Source: JBBSJV01 sp038256935
GTDB taxonomy: Bacteria; Patescibacteriota; JACMRA01
Length of the DNA stretch: 14,056 nucleotides
Assembly (NCBI GenBank): GCA_038256935.1
Contig: JBBSJV010000031.1
Location: 1 to 14,056 of the forward strand
Direction of reading: 5' to 3'
Positions 1-6,008 of this stretch are shown one piece after another. The notes below the pieces were generated by a model. It searched no databases. It was given only the letters and a program-made list of their open reading frames with translations, and was not told where the DNA came from. The first letter of the stretch is position 1. The number at the start of each line of letters is the position of its first letter. Position numbers and translations under genes: made by a program.

Positions 1-253
1 AGAAACTGGGATTGCTGAATTTAAGCTTAAAAACATACTGAGAGTAGTAGAATTACCACCGCTTGAAAATGATCCTGTTCCAAGGCTCTGTATTGTGTAT
101 TGGGCAATTACTGACAGGATGCAAATACAACTCTCACCAGAACATCAAAATTATAAATGGTTAGATCCCCAGGAAGCAATGGAAATGGCTACCCTAAGTG
201 GTGTTAAACAAGAAATCCAGATCTATATAGACAATTTTATGATAAAAGCTTAG
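1..253 (+). CDS. Nudix hydrolase, C-terminal part (5' end outside window)
   Basis: This frame is open from the left edge to a TAG stop and encodes 83 residues starting ETGIAEFKLKN. The opening E-T-G-I matches the last residues of a Nudix box (the EExGU part), so the catalytic helix begins just outside the window. The later YKWLDPQEA resembles the 'W-x-x-x-E-A' strand and helix common near the end of Nudix domains. Nudix enzymes hydrolyse nucleoside diphosphates linked to another moiety; the substrate cannot be told from this remnant. The stop lies 13 bases before the Fur-family start, so the two genes are probably co-transcribed. It is one of three Nudix modules in this window. Confidence 0.72.
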   Translation, partial: ETGIAEFKLKNILRVVELPPLENDPVPRLCIVYWAITDRMQIQLSPEHQNYKWLDPQEAMEMATLSGVKQEIQIYIDNFMIKA

Positions 254-266
254 GTATATAATTGAA

Positions 267-653
267 ATGACAAAAAAACTGTATAATTCCAACCTGCGAA
301 CTCAGATTTATGAGATTATAAATTCCTCTAGTCATCCAATAAGTGCAAAAGATATACTGGATCAGTTAAGTTTTCAATACGCAGTAGAAGTCAATAAAAC
401 TTCAGTTTATAGGCAATTAGAACTACTTCAAGAAATCAATCATATCAAATCTTTGGATCTAAGTATAGATAAACAAACACGCTTTGAAATTACCAAAACT
501 CCTCATGTTCATTTTGTCTGCATAAACTGCGAGAAGGTGGTATGTTTACCAGATGAGGCGGTAAGACTCAATACTCAAGATTTAGAAGAAGGTTACCACA
601 TTCAACACTACAATTTGGAGTTAACTGGAATCTGTAAAAACTGTAATGGCTAA
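267..653 (+). CDS. Fur-family metal-responsive transcriptional regulator
   Basis: The 128-residue protein has the usual Fur length (about 120-150 residues). Residues 1-75 form the winged-helix DNA-binding part, with the family pattern 'ISAKDILDQL' and 'NKTSVYRQLELL' (recognition helix region). The C-terminal dimerisation/metal domain has PHVHF (H80, H82), then C85-x-x-C88 and C123-x-x-C126, the pairs that hold a structural zinc in Fur, Zur and PerR proteins. The sequence does not tell which metal or peroxide is sensed. The start at 267 follows a TATAAT-like hexamer (257-262) with no Shine-Dalgarno sequence, so it may be translated from a very short leader or from the upstream Nudix message. 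It converges with the GNAT gene, with only 5 bases between stops. Confidence 0.88.
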   Translation: MTKKLYNSNLRTQIYEIINSSSHPISAKDILDQLSFQYAVEVNKTSVYRQLELLQEINHIKSLDLSIDKQTRFEITKTPHVHFVCINCEKVVCLPDEAVRLNTQDLEEGYHIQHYNLELTGICKNCNG

Positions 654-658
654 TTTTC

Positions 659-1102
659 TTATTTCAAATCATAATAAAACCCAGTACTTTTAGCTTTGAA
701 CCCTAGTTTTTTGTACAATCCTTTTGCTTCCATAAAATCATCCCCGCAGATCAAGTAAATCTTATCTAGTCCGCGATTTCTAGCGTATTGGACAATGTAT
801 TCAGTCAATTCTGCTCCGATTCCTTGTCCTCTAGCTTTGGGGTGGGTGATTTGGTTTTTGATCTCTGCTGTCCAGCCATGGATATTTAATTGTGGTTCTA
901 GACAAATCACTCCTACCAGCTCACTTCCTTGATAATATCCAAAATATTCAGCACCAGTTTTTTCCAGATAAGTCTTGATCATGTTCGGATCAGTGTATTT
1001 GTCAGTTAAAAAGGTTAATAAATTAACCAGTAAAGAAAACTCTTGATCGCTTACTTTTCGAATTGGCATAGGATTGTTTGTGTATAATTGTATATACCTC
1101 AT
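659..1102 (-). CDS. GNAT-family N-acetyltransferase
   Basis: The 147-residue protein has a GNAT fold. Motif A lies at residues 84-110, with the acetyl-CoA pyrophosphate-binding signature RGQGIGA (91-97) after a beta-strand ending in ITHP. Motif B-like sequence near the C-terminus (EAKGLYKKLGF, 125-135) follows the usual 'A-x-x-x-Y-x-x-x-G-F' pattern. The acyl acceptor is unknown. Two starts are possible. Position 1102 gives the full length, and an AGAAG about 10 bases upstream could act as a weak ribosome site. Residue 12 (MPIRKVSDQEF, start at 1069) looks more like a typical GNAT beginning and has a TATACA-like hexamer just upstream. The gene follows GlyRS after 35 bases on the same strand and may be transcribed with it. 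Confidence 0.85.
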   Translation of the reverse strand: MRYIQLYTNNPMPIRKVSDQEFSLLVNLLTFLTDKYTDPNMIKTYLEKTGAEYFGYYQGSELVGVICLEPQLNIHGWTAEIKNQITHPKARGQGIGAELTEYIVQYARNRGLDKIYLICGDDFMEAKGLYKKLGFKAKSTGFYYDLK

Positions 1103-1137
1103 CTACTAAGTTCTTCTAGATCTGTCAATATCACCTA

Positions 1138-3063
1138 CTACTTAATAAGGTTAACTAACTCTTCGATTTTAATCCTCTTTTGCTCCATAGTATCGCGATC
1201 TCTAATTGTCACTGTATCATCTTTTAGTGTATCATAATCCACAGTTACGCAGTATGGAGTACCGTTTTCATCTTGTCTTCTGTAGCGTTTTCCAATACTT
1301 CCAGCTTCGTCGTAATCAACCATGATACCTTGTTTTCTAAGGCTCATAAAGATTTCATGGGCTTTGTCACCTAACCCGTCTTTTTTCATAAGTGGTAAAA
1401 TAGCCATTTTATAAGGAGCCAGCTTCATTGGTAATTTTAAAACTACACGGCTATCATACTTGCCATCAGTGGAGTCAAATTCTTCTTCTTTATAGAATTC
1501 AAATAACGATGATAAAAACATTCTCTGTACACCAAGAGAAGCTTCGATAACGTAAGGCAAGTATTTTTGATTGGTTTCAGGATCAAAATATTGCAAATCT
1601 GTCCCGCTAAATTGCATGTGCTGGCGAGTATCATAGTCAGTACGGTTATGAAGTCCTTCCATTTCTTTGAAGCCAACCTTACCAAATCTGTAGTAGATAT
1701 CCCAAGCCTCTTTACAGTAGAAAACTAACTCTTCTTGGCTGTGCTGATGCCATTTAAGATTTTCTGGATTGTAACCAAGGTATTTGGTATAAAAATCATA
1801 TCTCTGGTTTTTCCAGTATTCGTACCAATGATCTTCAGTGCCAGGTTTTACAAAATATTGAAGATCAATCTGTTCAAATTCACGGGTTCGAAAAATAAAT
1901 TGTTTGACTGTGATTTCATTTCTGAAAGCCTTACCTAGCTGAGTAATACCAAAAGGTAATTTACGTCTGGTTGTTTCTTGAACCTGTTTCCAGTCTACAT
2001 AAATGTTTTGGCAAGATTCTCCCTTTAGATAAGCTAAACTGCTATCATCCTCAACAGGTCCAAGATGGGTTTTGACAAGTAGATTAAATTTCTTGGCTTT
2101 AGAAAGTGGGTTTTTATCAGGGGATAATAATTTATTGCTACTAATAATATCATCTAATTCCTCTCCAGTTAAACTACCAGCATCAGCAATTTTTTTAGTA
2201 ATTTTATTTCCAAAAGTGTAAGTCTCAAGAGCTGATTTAATCGCATCATAAATATAAAATTCATCTTCACCATTATTTCTTAAAATCTCTAAATTACCTT
2301 TATCAAACCAGTCATAGCCTGTGACCTTCCCTTCCTCTGATTGTAAGTTTTCTGTTGATTCAACCTCAATTAAGACTTGAATAATTTGCTTGTTTGGATT
2401 ATCTCCATCTTTTCTTACATTTTCATCTAAGACCCAACCTACAACCCCAAAAACATCTTTGATAGAACTTACAGTCCAACCGGTTTCTTCTTTTACCTCT
2501 TTATAAATGGTGTTGATAAGTGTGTCACCTAGATCGACATGGCCCCCGACTAAGTCCCAACAATTAGGGTATAATCTTCTAGTGCTTGATCTTTTCTGAG
2601 CCAGATATTGACCTTTGGAATTTACAATCAGACAATCTACGATCAAGCCTAGATTTTTAGAAATAGCATTTTGCTCGATCTCAATTAATTTTTGCTCAAC
2701 CCTTTTTTCGTGATTGTCATTTAGGATTTGGAATGCCTCAGCCTCTTCTACTAAATGATCAGCTCTATACCTTTTTTTGGTAACCAGATCTTCTACCATC
2801 ATATCTGCAAACCCGCTGGTATGACCGCTTGCTTCCCAGACTTTAGGGTGTAAAAATATAGCCCCTTCGATCTCAACTACATCGTTTCTGTAGGTAATCA
2901 TCCAGTCTTTCCAGGCTTGAACAAGATTGTCTTTGAGTAATTTACCAAGAGGTCCAAAATCATAAACTGCTTGGTATCCTCCATAGATCTCAGAGGATGG
3001 GAAAATAAAACCTTTTCGTTTGCAAAATTTAACAATAGTATCCAGATCAGTGTACTGCGCCAT
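1138..3063 (-). CDS. glyQS: Glycyl-tRNA synthetase (Thermus/eukaryote-type dimer) with an inserted Nudix domain
   Basis: This enzyme charges tRNA-Gly with glycine and belongs to class II. Counting from the longer TTG frame (start 3081), residues 12-110 match the family N-terminus (KRKGFIFPSSEIYGG, YDFGPLG, HTSGFADMM, RYRADHL). The core resumes at 332 with FNLLVKTHLGPVED. Motif 2 is FRNE at 386-389, the motif-3 region is VIEASLGVQR (511-520), and the anticodon-binding domain runs from about 548 to 647 (GSIGKRYRRQDENGTP, TVTIRDRDTMEQ). Between them, at about 143-285, sits a complete Nudix domain, which raises the length to about 640 residues against roughly 460-510 for relatives. The usual YLRPETAQGIF is YLKGESCQNIY here. 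I prefer the ATG at 3063 (MAQYTDLD), because relatives start there and a TATAAA lies exactly one discriminator length upstream. The only earlier start is TTG at 3081. Confidence 0.95.
   Translation of the reverse strand: MAQYTDLDTIVKFCKRKGFIFPSSEIYGGYQAVYDFGPLGKLLKDNLVQAWKDWMITYRNDVVEIEGAIFLHPKVWEASGHTSGFADMMVEDLVTKKRYRADHLVEEAEAFQILNDNHEKRVEQKLIEIEQNAISKNLGLIVDCLIVNSKGQYLAQKRSSTRRLYPNCWDLVGGHVDLGDTLINTIYKEVKEETGWTVSSIKDVFGVVGWVLDENVRKDGDNPNKQIIQVLIEVESTENLQSEEGKVTGYDWFDKGNLEILRNNGEDEFYIYDAIKSALETYTFGNKITKKIADAGSLTGEELDDIISSNKLLSPDKNPLSKAKKFNLLVKTHLGPVEDDSSLAYLKGESCQNIYVDWKQVQETTRRKLPFGITQLGKAFRNEITVKQFIFRTREFEQIDLQYFVKPGTEDHWYEYWKNQRYDFYTKYLGYNPENLKWHQHSQEELVFYCKEAWDIYYRFGKVGFKEMEGLHNRTDYDTRQHMQFSGTDLQYFDPETNQKYLPYVIEASLGVQRMFLSSLFEFYKEEEFDSTDGKYDSRVVLKLPMKLAPYKMAILPLMKKDGLGDKAHEIFMSLRKQGIMVDYDEAGSIGKRYRRQDENGTPYCVTVDYDTLKDDTVTIRDRDTMEQKRIKIEELVNLIK
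2227..2655 (-). other. Nudix domain inserted in frame within GlyRS
   Basis: This marks residues about 143-285 of the GlyRS frame. The domain runs from NLGLIVDCLIVNSKGQYLAQ through QKRSSTRRLYPNCWDLVGGH to DEFYIYDAIKSAL. The Nudix box reads GHVDLGD, seven residues, then KEVKEETGW. It therefore fits Gx5Ex7REUxEExGU with conservative E-to-D and R-to-K changes, and the metal-binding glutamates are intact. The 'QKRS...P-x-x-WD-x-x-GGHV' arrangement resembles the IDI/YfcD-like branch of Nudix proteins. The domain sits in the variable insertion between class II motifs 1 and 2, with native-looking GlyRS sequence on both sides (RYRADHL before; GSLTGEELDDIISSNK then FNLL after). No frameshift or internal stop is present, so it should be made as one polypeptide. 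Confidence 0.9.
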
Positions 3064-3101
3064 AATGGCTTTATACTGCAATTCTTTTACTGAGATGTCA
3101 A
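3063..3101 (-). promoter_or_regulatory. Possible GlyRS promoter giving a leaderless transcript
   Basis: Read on the minus strand, TTGACA (3101-3096) and TATAAA (3075-3070) precede the ATG at 3063. The six bases GCCATT separate TATAAA from the ATG, so the expected start of transcription falls on the A of the start codon. The spacer of 20 bases is longer than the usual 16-18, so the -35 assignment is weak. Confidence 0.35.
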
Positions 3102-3125
3102 AAATATCTTACTTTGAAGCTTTGA

Positions 3126-3154
3126 TGATTAGTAATCAATTAAAAAGTTTTTAA
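3126..3154. repeat. Two adjacent perfect inverted repeats upstream of GlyRS
   Basis: TGATTAGTAATCA (3126-3138) is a perfect 6-1-6 palindrome, and TTAAAAAGTTTTTAA (3140-3154) is a perfect 7-1-7 palindrome one base further on. They lie about 60-90 bases upstream of the GlyRS start, where an operator could be. AT-rich palindromes arise often by chance in such DNA, and no known operator consensus is matched. Confidence 0.3.
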
Positions 3155-3165
3155 ATCTTACTAAG

Positions 3166-3199
3166 AAAAAACACAAACATGCTTATTTGAAGCTGCGTG
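3166..3199 (-). terminator. Probable intrinsic terminator after the guanylyltransferase gene
   Basis: On the minus strand, a bulged hairpin pairs CAC (3199-3197) with GTG (3174-3172), GCA with TGT, and GCTT (3193-3190) with AAGC (3184-3181) around the loop CAAAT. It is followed directly by a run of six T. It lies about 33 bases past the stop at 3232, a sensible place to end that message before GlyRS. Confidence 0.45.
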
Positions 3200-3231
3200 C
3201 AAACTCTTTTTCAGTCTATTTTATCCTAGTT

Positions 3232-4308
3232 CTACAAATGCTTCCCACCGTCGTAATCTTGGAAATATTGAGCAATTTGTTTCACTTCGCTTGATTTTTC
3301 TGGATTAATAATCAAAAGCCCTTCTTCGTTTTCCACCAAAACTAAATCAGTTACCCCCACAAAAGCCACTTTCTTTTTGGTATCGATTAACCTATAACGA
3401 TTACCATTGCCAGCGATTTGTACTACATTGTAGCTGGCTTCTTTTACAGTTTCAGCTTCGTCCATATATTTTTTGAGAGCTTCGTAGTTTCCAATATCAT
3501 CCCAAACGTAGACTTCTACACCAATGACTCCAAGGCCTCCGATTTTTTCTAATACTACAATATCAAAAGCATCTTTTTTGAGCTGTCTAAAGTTCTCTAG
3601 ATCAATTTGTTTGGCTTCTCGAATAGCTTCAAGCGGGGCTACATTTTCAGGAGAAATTACTTCTAAAATGTTTTTAAGTACTGAATATTTGAAAGCAAAA
3701 GCTCCAAAGTTCCATAGATAATTCCCTGCATTGTAAAAATCAGTAGCCAGTTCAAAATTTGGTTTTTCTTTAAAACTATCAACCTTACAAACCTCAGAGA
3801 AAACTTGGCCTTTAAGACTATCGTCGAATTCAACATAACCAAATTGAGTGCTTGGAAAGTTTGGCTTGATACCAATTACACCAACTTTAAATTCATGATT
3901 ATCTAAAGCAGTATCAATTTTAGCAATTGAATTCATAAGATTTACTATAGACTCATCATCCTCGATATGAGCATCAGCTGGTACAAAAATTATGTTTTCA
4001 TCAACACTTGTAAGTCCTGCAACGACTGCTGAGTGAGCCGCAACAGCTGGAAAAGTGTCTCTTCTTTCTGGTTCTATCAAAATATGGTCAACTGGAATTT
4101 CTGGAATTTGTAGTTTTACAAGATCAAGGTGTTTTTGGTTTACACTAATCCACAAGTTATCCACAGTATATTGACTGACAAATCTTTCATAGGTTACTCG
4201 AAGCATAGATTTTTCCTCAACTAAGCTACAGAACTGTTTTGGCAGAACTTCTGTTGAAATTGGCCAAAGTCTTGTACCGCTACCCCCAGCATTAATTACT
4301 ATCTGCAT
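3232..4308 (-). CDS. manC: Mannose-1-phosphate guanylyltransferase (GDP-mannose synthesis)
   Basis: This enzyme makes GDP-mannose from mannose 1-phosphate and GTP, supplying sugars for glycans. The 358-residue protein contains only the nucleotidyltransferase domain and lacks the isomerase half of long bifunctional ManC proteins. The N-terminal signature NAGGSGTRLWPIS (6-18) with PKQF (23-26) is diagnostic for sugar-nucleotide pyrophosphorylases of this type. Further family motifs are EPERRDTFPAVA (79-90), FVPADAHI (108-115), the sugar-binding FKEKP (179-183), NAGNYLWNFGAF (193-204) and VWDDIGNY (268-275). The ATG at 4308 lies 6 bases past the stop of the upstream membrane-protein gene, so the two are surely co-transcribed. 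The exact sugar (mannose or a close analogue) is inferred from the family. Confidence 0.9.
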   Translation of the reverse strand: MQIVINAGGSGTRLWPISTEVLPKQFCSLVEEKSMLRVTYERFVSQYTVDNLWISVNQKHLDLVKLQIPEIPVDHILIEPERRDTFPAVAAHSAVVAGLTSVDENIIFVPADAHIEDDESIVNLMNSIAKIDTALDNHEFKVGVIGIKPNFPSTQFGYVEFDDSLKGQVFSEVCKVDSFKEKPNFELATDFYNAGNYLWNFGAFAFKYSVLKNILEVISPENVAPLEAIREAKQIDLENFRQLKKDAFDIVVLEKIGGLGVIGVEVYVWDDIGNYEALKKYMDEAETVKEASYNVVQIAGNGNRYRLIDTKKKVAFVGVTDLVLVENEEGLLIINPEKSSEVKQIAQYFQDYDGGKHL

Positions 4309-4314
4309 AAAAAA

Positions 4315-4608
4315 CTATATTAAAATATTTATAAAGTGAATAATATTTAGAGCAAAGATTAAAAACAAGAAAAAAGCAAATATGGTGCTACCAAAACGAC
4401 CCTGGATGTAGATTACAAAACTCATTGTGGAAATAAAAACTACCCAGCCAAGAGATTGTACAAATGGAGCTGAAGAGAGGGTGAAAAACAGAGCAACAAC
4501 TGATAATAATAAAAACTTATCGTATAATTTAAGGATTCTAAGTGTCATTAAATCGAGTACGTTTAGCTTTGAATAGATGTTTTCCTTGGAGGCAAATTCT
4601 GCTGACAT
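4315..4608 (-). CDS. Small three-helix membrane protein of unknown function
   Basis: I do not recognise a family in this 97-residue protein. A polar N-terminus (1-30) precedes three hydrophobic stretches, about 32-50, 52-69 and 73-96, consistent with three membrane helices and almost no C-terminal tail. It ends 6 bases before the guanylyltransferase start, so it is the first gene of a two-gene unit and may have an envelope-related role by association. No Shine-Dalgarno sequence precedes the ATG. The gene is short, but its hydrophobic pattern, tight spacing and TAG stop like its neighbours support it as real. Confidence 0.7.
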   Translation of the reverse strand: MSAEFASKENIYSKLNVLDLMTLRILKLYDKFLLLSVVALFFTLSSAPFVQSLGWVVFISTMSFVIYIQGRFGSTIFAFFLFLIFALNIIHFINILI

Positions 4609-4630
4609 AGTTACATGGCTAATTATTTGC

Positions 4631-4660
4631 TAGTAACCCTAAAGGCTATTTATTTGTCAA
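4631..4660 (-). promoter_or_regulatory. Candidate promoter for the membrane-protein/manC unit
   Basis: On the minus strand, TTGACA (4660-4655) and TTACTA (4636-4631) are separated by 18 bases, about 23 bases before the ATG at 4608. The -35 is a perfect consensus match and the -10 is poor. Confidence 0.4.
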
Positions 4661-4690
4661 TTAATAAATATAAGTAGGTATAGATTCTCT

Positions 4691-4719
4691 TTGACTGTTG
4701 ACATTTTTCTGATTTTAAA
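4691..4719 (+). promoter_or_regulatory. Candidate promoter for tRNA-Lys
   Basis: TTGACT (4691-4696) and TTTAAA (4714-4719) are 17 bases apart, which would start transcription about 10 bases before the mature tRNA. An overlapping TTGACA (4698-4703) is a better -35 but has no well-spaced -10. Confidence 0.35.
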
Positions 4720-4736
4720 GCAATTCATAAATAAAT

Positions 4737-4812
4737 GGATCTGTAGCTCAGTCGGTAGAGCAGAAGACTCTTAATCTTTTGGTCGTGGGTTCGAATCCCA
4801 CCGGATCCACCA
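4737..4812 (+). tRNA. tRNA-Lys(CTT), CCA encoded
   Basis: The full cloverleaf can be drawn. The 7-bp acceptor stem is GGATCTG/CGGATCC (one G-U pair). The D-arm is GCTC/GAGC with loop AGTCGGTA. The anticodon stem GAAGA/TCTTT carries loop CTCTTAA, with anticodon CTT at 4770-4772. The variable loop is TGGTC-like, and the T-arm is GTGGG/CCCAC with loop TTCGAAT. The discriminator base is A4809 and the CCA end is encoded at 4810-4812. The tRNA reads AAG lysine codons. A G+C-rich structured segment follows immediately. Confidence 0.97.
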
Positions 4813-4978
4813 AAGCCTCACGGCGACTGAGAGAAGTGCTAAGCAAAGCTAAGCATGAACAGATCGAATTTATTTCGATCCCAGCCATGTGGCGAGCTAG
4901 GGTGCCAGGTTCAGAATGAACCGACCGAATGGCGGCCCGACTTGATCGGGGTAGAATTCGGTCAAAGCCTAACGGCGA
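4811..4978 (+). repeat. Pair of 16-base direct repeats flanking the structured segment
   Basis: CAAAGCCTCACGGCGA (4811-4826) and CAAAGCCTAACGGCGA (4963-4978) match at 15 of 16 positions and lie 152 bases apart. Each contains a mini-hairpin, GCC-TNAC-GGC. The first copy overlaps the last two bases of the tRNA CCA end. The second forms part of the terminator arm and loop. Confidence 0.75.
4923..4963 (+). promoter_or_regulatory. Putative antiterminator arm
   Basis: The perfect 8-bp stem GACCGAAT/ATTCGGTC uses GGTC at 4960-4963, the same four bases that open the terminator stem. The two stems cannot form together. Formation of this arm would leave only CAAAG/CTTTG-type pairing for the terminator. 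Confidence 0.45.
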
Positions 4979-4997
4979 TCCCTCCTTTGACCTTTTT
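4960..4997 (+). terminator. Intrinsic terminator between the tRNA-Lys segment and the membrane-peptide gene
   Basis: The perfect 8-bp stem GGTCAAAG (4960-4967) / CTTTGACC (4985-4992) is followed directly by TTTTT (4993-4997). The loop can itself hold GCC-TAAC-GGC, partly in competition with the last base pair. This is the strongest terminator-like structure in the window. Confidence 0.82.
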
Positions 4998-5024
4998 AAA
5001 AAAATATAAAATTTAACTATTAAT

Positions 5025-5231
5025 ATGTCTAACGCTTTGATTGAAAATATACTTATACAATGGGTACCTTACGGTTTTGGAATAATTGGAATTCTAGTTT
5101 TTCTTGTCGGAGTTCTTCGTTTAGTCACTGGAAAAGACAAAGCTTTTGAAAACGTTTTTGCAGGTATTTTGATTTTTGTAATCGGTATTGCTCTAAGATT
5201 TGTACTTGCTTACGCACTAAGTCTTTTATAG
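5025..5231 (+). CDS. Small two-helix membrane protein of unknown function
   Basis: The 68-residue product is dominated by two hydrophobic helices, about residues 14-34 and 44-67, joined by a short basic/polar loop (TGKDKAFEN, 35-43). The N-terminus is short and the C-terminus ends at the membrane. I recognise no family; the shape resembles many small two-helix subunits, but that is not evidence of function. The stop is one base before the pgl start, so the two are translationally linked. The ATG has no Shine-Dalgarno sequence and lies 27 bases after a strong terminator. Expression therefore needs either readthrough of that terminator or a promoter in the short AT-rich gap (a TATAAA at 5005-5010 lacks a well-spaced -35). 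Confidence 0.72.
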   Translation: MSNALIENILIQWVPYGFGIIGILVFLVGVLRLVTGKDKAFENVFAGILIFVIGIALRFVLAYALSLL

Positions 5232-5232
5232 T

Positions 5233-5946
5233 ATGCAAATTCACAAACCCCAAATTTATGACTGCGTTTCTCAGGAAAGTTTTGTTAACGTAGTTTCCGA
5301 TCATTTAGTAAAATTGATTTTAGATATAAATTCTGAGTATGGAGCTGTCAGATTAGCTCTCAGCGGGGGATCCTCTCCAATCCCAATTTTACAAAGCCTA
5401 CAACACAATGTGATTTTGCCATGGGAGAAACTAAATCTATATTTAACTGATGAGAGATATATCCAAGCAACTGCTAATGAATCCAATCAAAAAGCTCTCA
5501 AACAAGCCTTAGGAGATGATATATTAGAACAACTCGGGTCTTTTAACGCAATCGCGACAGATATCCCATTAGATATTGCAGTTTCTACTTACGATGAAGT
5601 CTTATCTCAAGAAGAAGGAGTTCTTTTTGATGCGGTTATTCTTGGAGTCGGTCCTGATGGCCATATTGCTTCACTTTTTCCAGGGGGTGATTATTTTGCA
5701 ACAAGTACAGATAAAGTAATTTCAACAATAGCTCCAGTTGATTTTGCCATCCCAAGAAGGGTTAGTTTAACAATTGAGACAATTTTGGATAGTAATGAAA
5801 TAATCCTTTTAGTAAATGGCAACGGGAAAGAAAATGTTTTAAATGAAATGCTTGAAGGATCTTTAGCAGCTTCAAATTTCCCGGTTAAGTTTTTATTAGC
5901 ACATCCAAGATTAACTATTTATCAATACGTAGAAAATAATCAATAG
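5233..5946 (+). CDS. pgl: 6-phosphogluconolactonase
   Basis: This enzyme hydrolyses 6-phosphogluconolactone to 6-phosphogluconate, the second step of the oxidative pentose phosphate pathway, in the cytoplasm. The 237-residue length is normal for the DevB/NagB-like type. Family motifs are present in order: ALSGGSSP (42-49, phosphate binding), LTDERY (71-76), LGVGPDGHIASLFPG (137-151, containing the expected catalytic histidine H144) and RRVSLT (175-180), then VNGNGKE (194-200). It starts one base after the stop of the membrane-peptide gene, with no separate ribosome site. Its pathway partner, 6-phosphogluconate dehydrogenase, lies about 4.6 kb downstream on the other strand; no glucose-6-phosphate dehydrogenase gene is seen in this window. 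Confidence 0.93.
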   Translation: MQIHKPQIYDCVSQESFVNVVSDHLVKLILDINSEYGAVRLALSGGSSPIPILQSLQHNVILPWEKLNLYLTDERYIQATANESNQKALKQALGDDILEQLGSFNAIATDIPLDIAVSTYDEVLSQEEGVLFDAVILGVGPDGHIASLFPGGDYFATSTDKVISTIAPVDFAIPRRVSLTIETILDSNEIILLVNGNGKENVLNEMLEGSLAASNFPVKFLLAHPRLTIYQYVENNQ

Positions 5947-6008
5947 AAGGCGGAATTAGAATCGCAAAATCTATTTATTTTAAAACTTTAAATGATAATA
6001 TTCAAGCC

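Larger units (their letters stand above)
4813..4997 (+). ncRNA. Candidate structured RNA or leader after tRNA-Lys
   Basis: This 185-base segment has no plausible gene. By hand count it is 53% G+C over 4813-4992, clearly above its AT-rich surroundings. Several hairpins follow in order. First is TGCT-A-AGC around AAA (4837-4855). Next is GATCGAA/TTCGATC, 7 bp around TTTAT (4862-4880). Third is GGTTCA/TGAACC, 6 bp around GAA (4908-4922). Fourth is a long arm GACCGAAT/ATTCGGTC (4923-4930 with 4956-4963) enclosing CCCGA/TCGGG around CTTGA (4936-4950). The segment ends in an intrinsic terminator. I match it to no known class. It could be a small RNA processed from the tRNA transcript, or a leader controlling the membrane-peptide/pgl unit that starts 27 bases after the terminator. 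Confidence 0.5.

Noticed and set aside
1443..1938. Open frames overlapping the GlyRS core (both strands)
   Set aside because: They are shadows of clearly conserved GlyRS sequence.
3064..3081. TTG start for GlyRS, adding six residues
   Set aside because: The ATG at 3063 matches the family start, and TATAAA lies between the two candidates, so a transcript from it would exclude the TTG.
3126..3138. Fur-family binding box
   Set aside because: The palindrome has ATTA...TAAT half-sites, the opposite order of the TAATnATTA core of Fur, Zur and PerR boxes.
4811..4978. att sites of an integrated mobile element at tRNA-Lys
   Set aside because: The repeats are only 152 bases apart, no integrase or cargo gene lies between them, and the second copy is part of the terminator fold.
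4813..4997. T-box or TPP riboswitch
   Set aside because: Fragments such as AGGGTGCCAGG and CTGAGAG recall these classes, but the T-box bulge motif, specifier-loop layout and the TPP core in correct order are absent, and no synthetase or thiamine gene follows.
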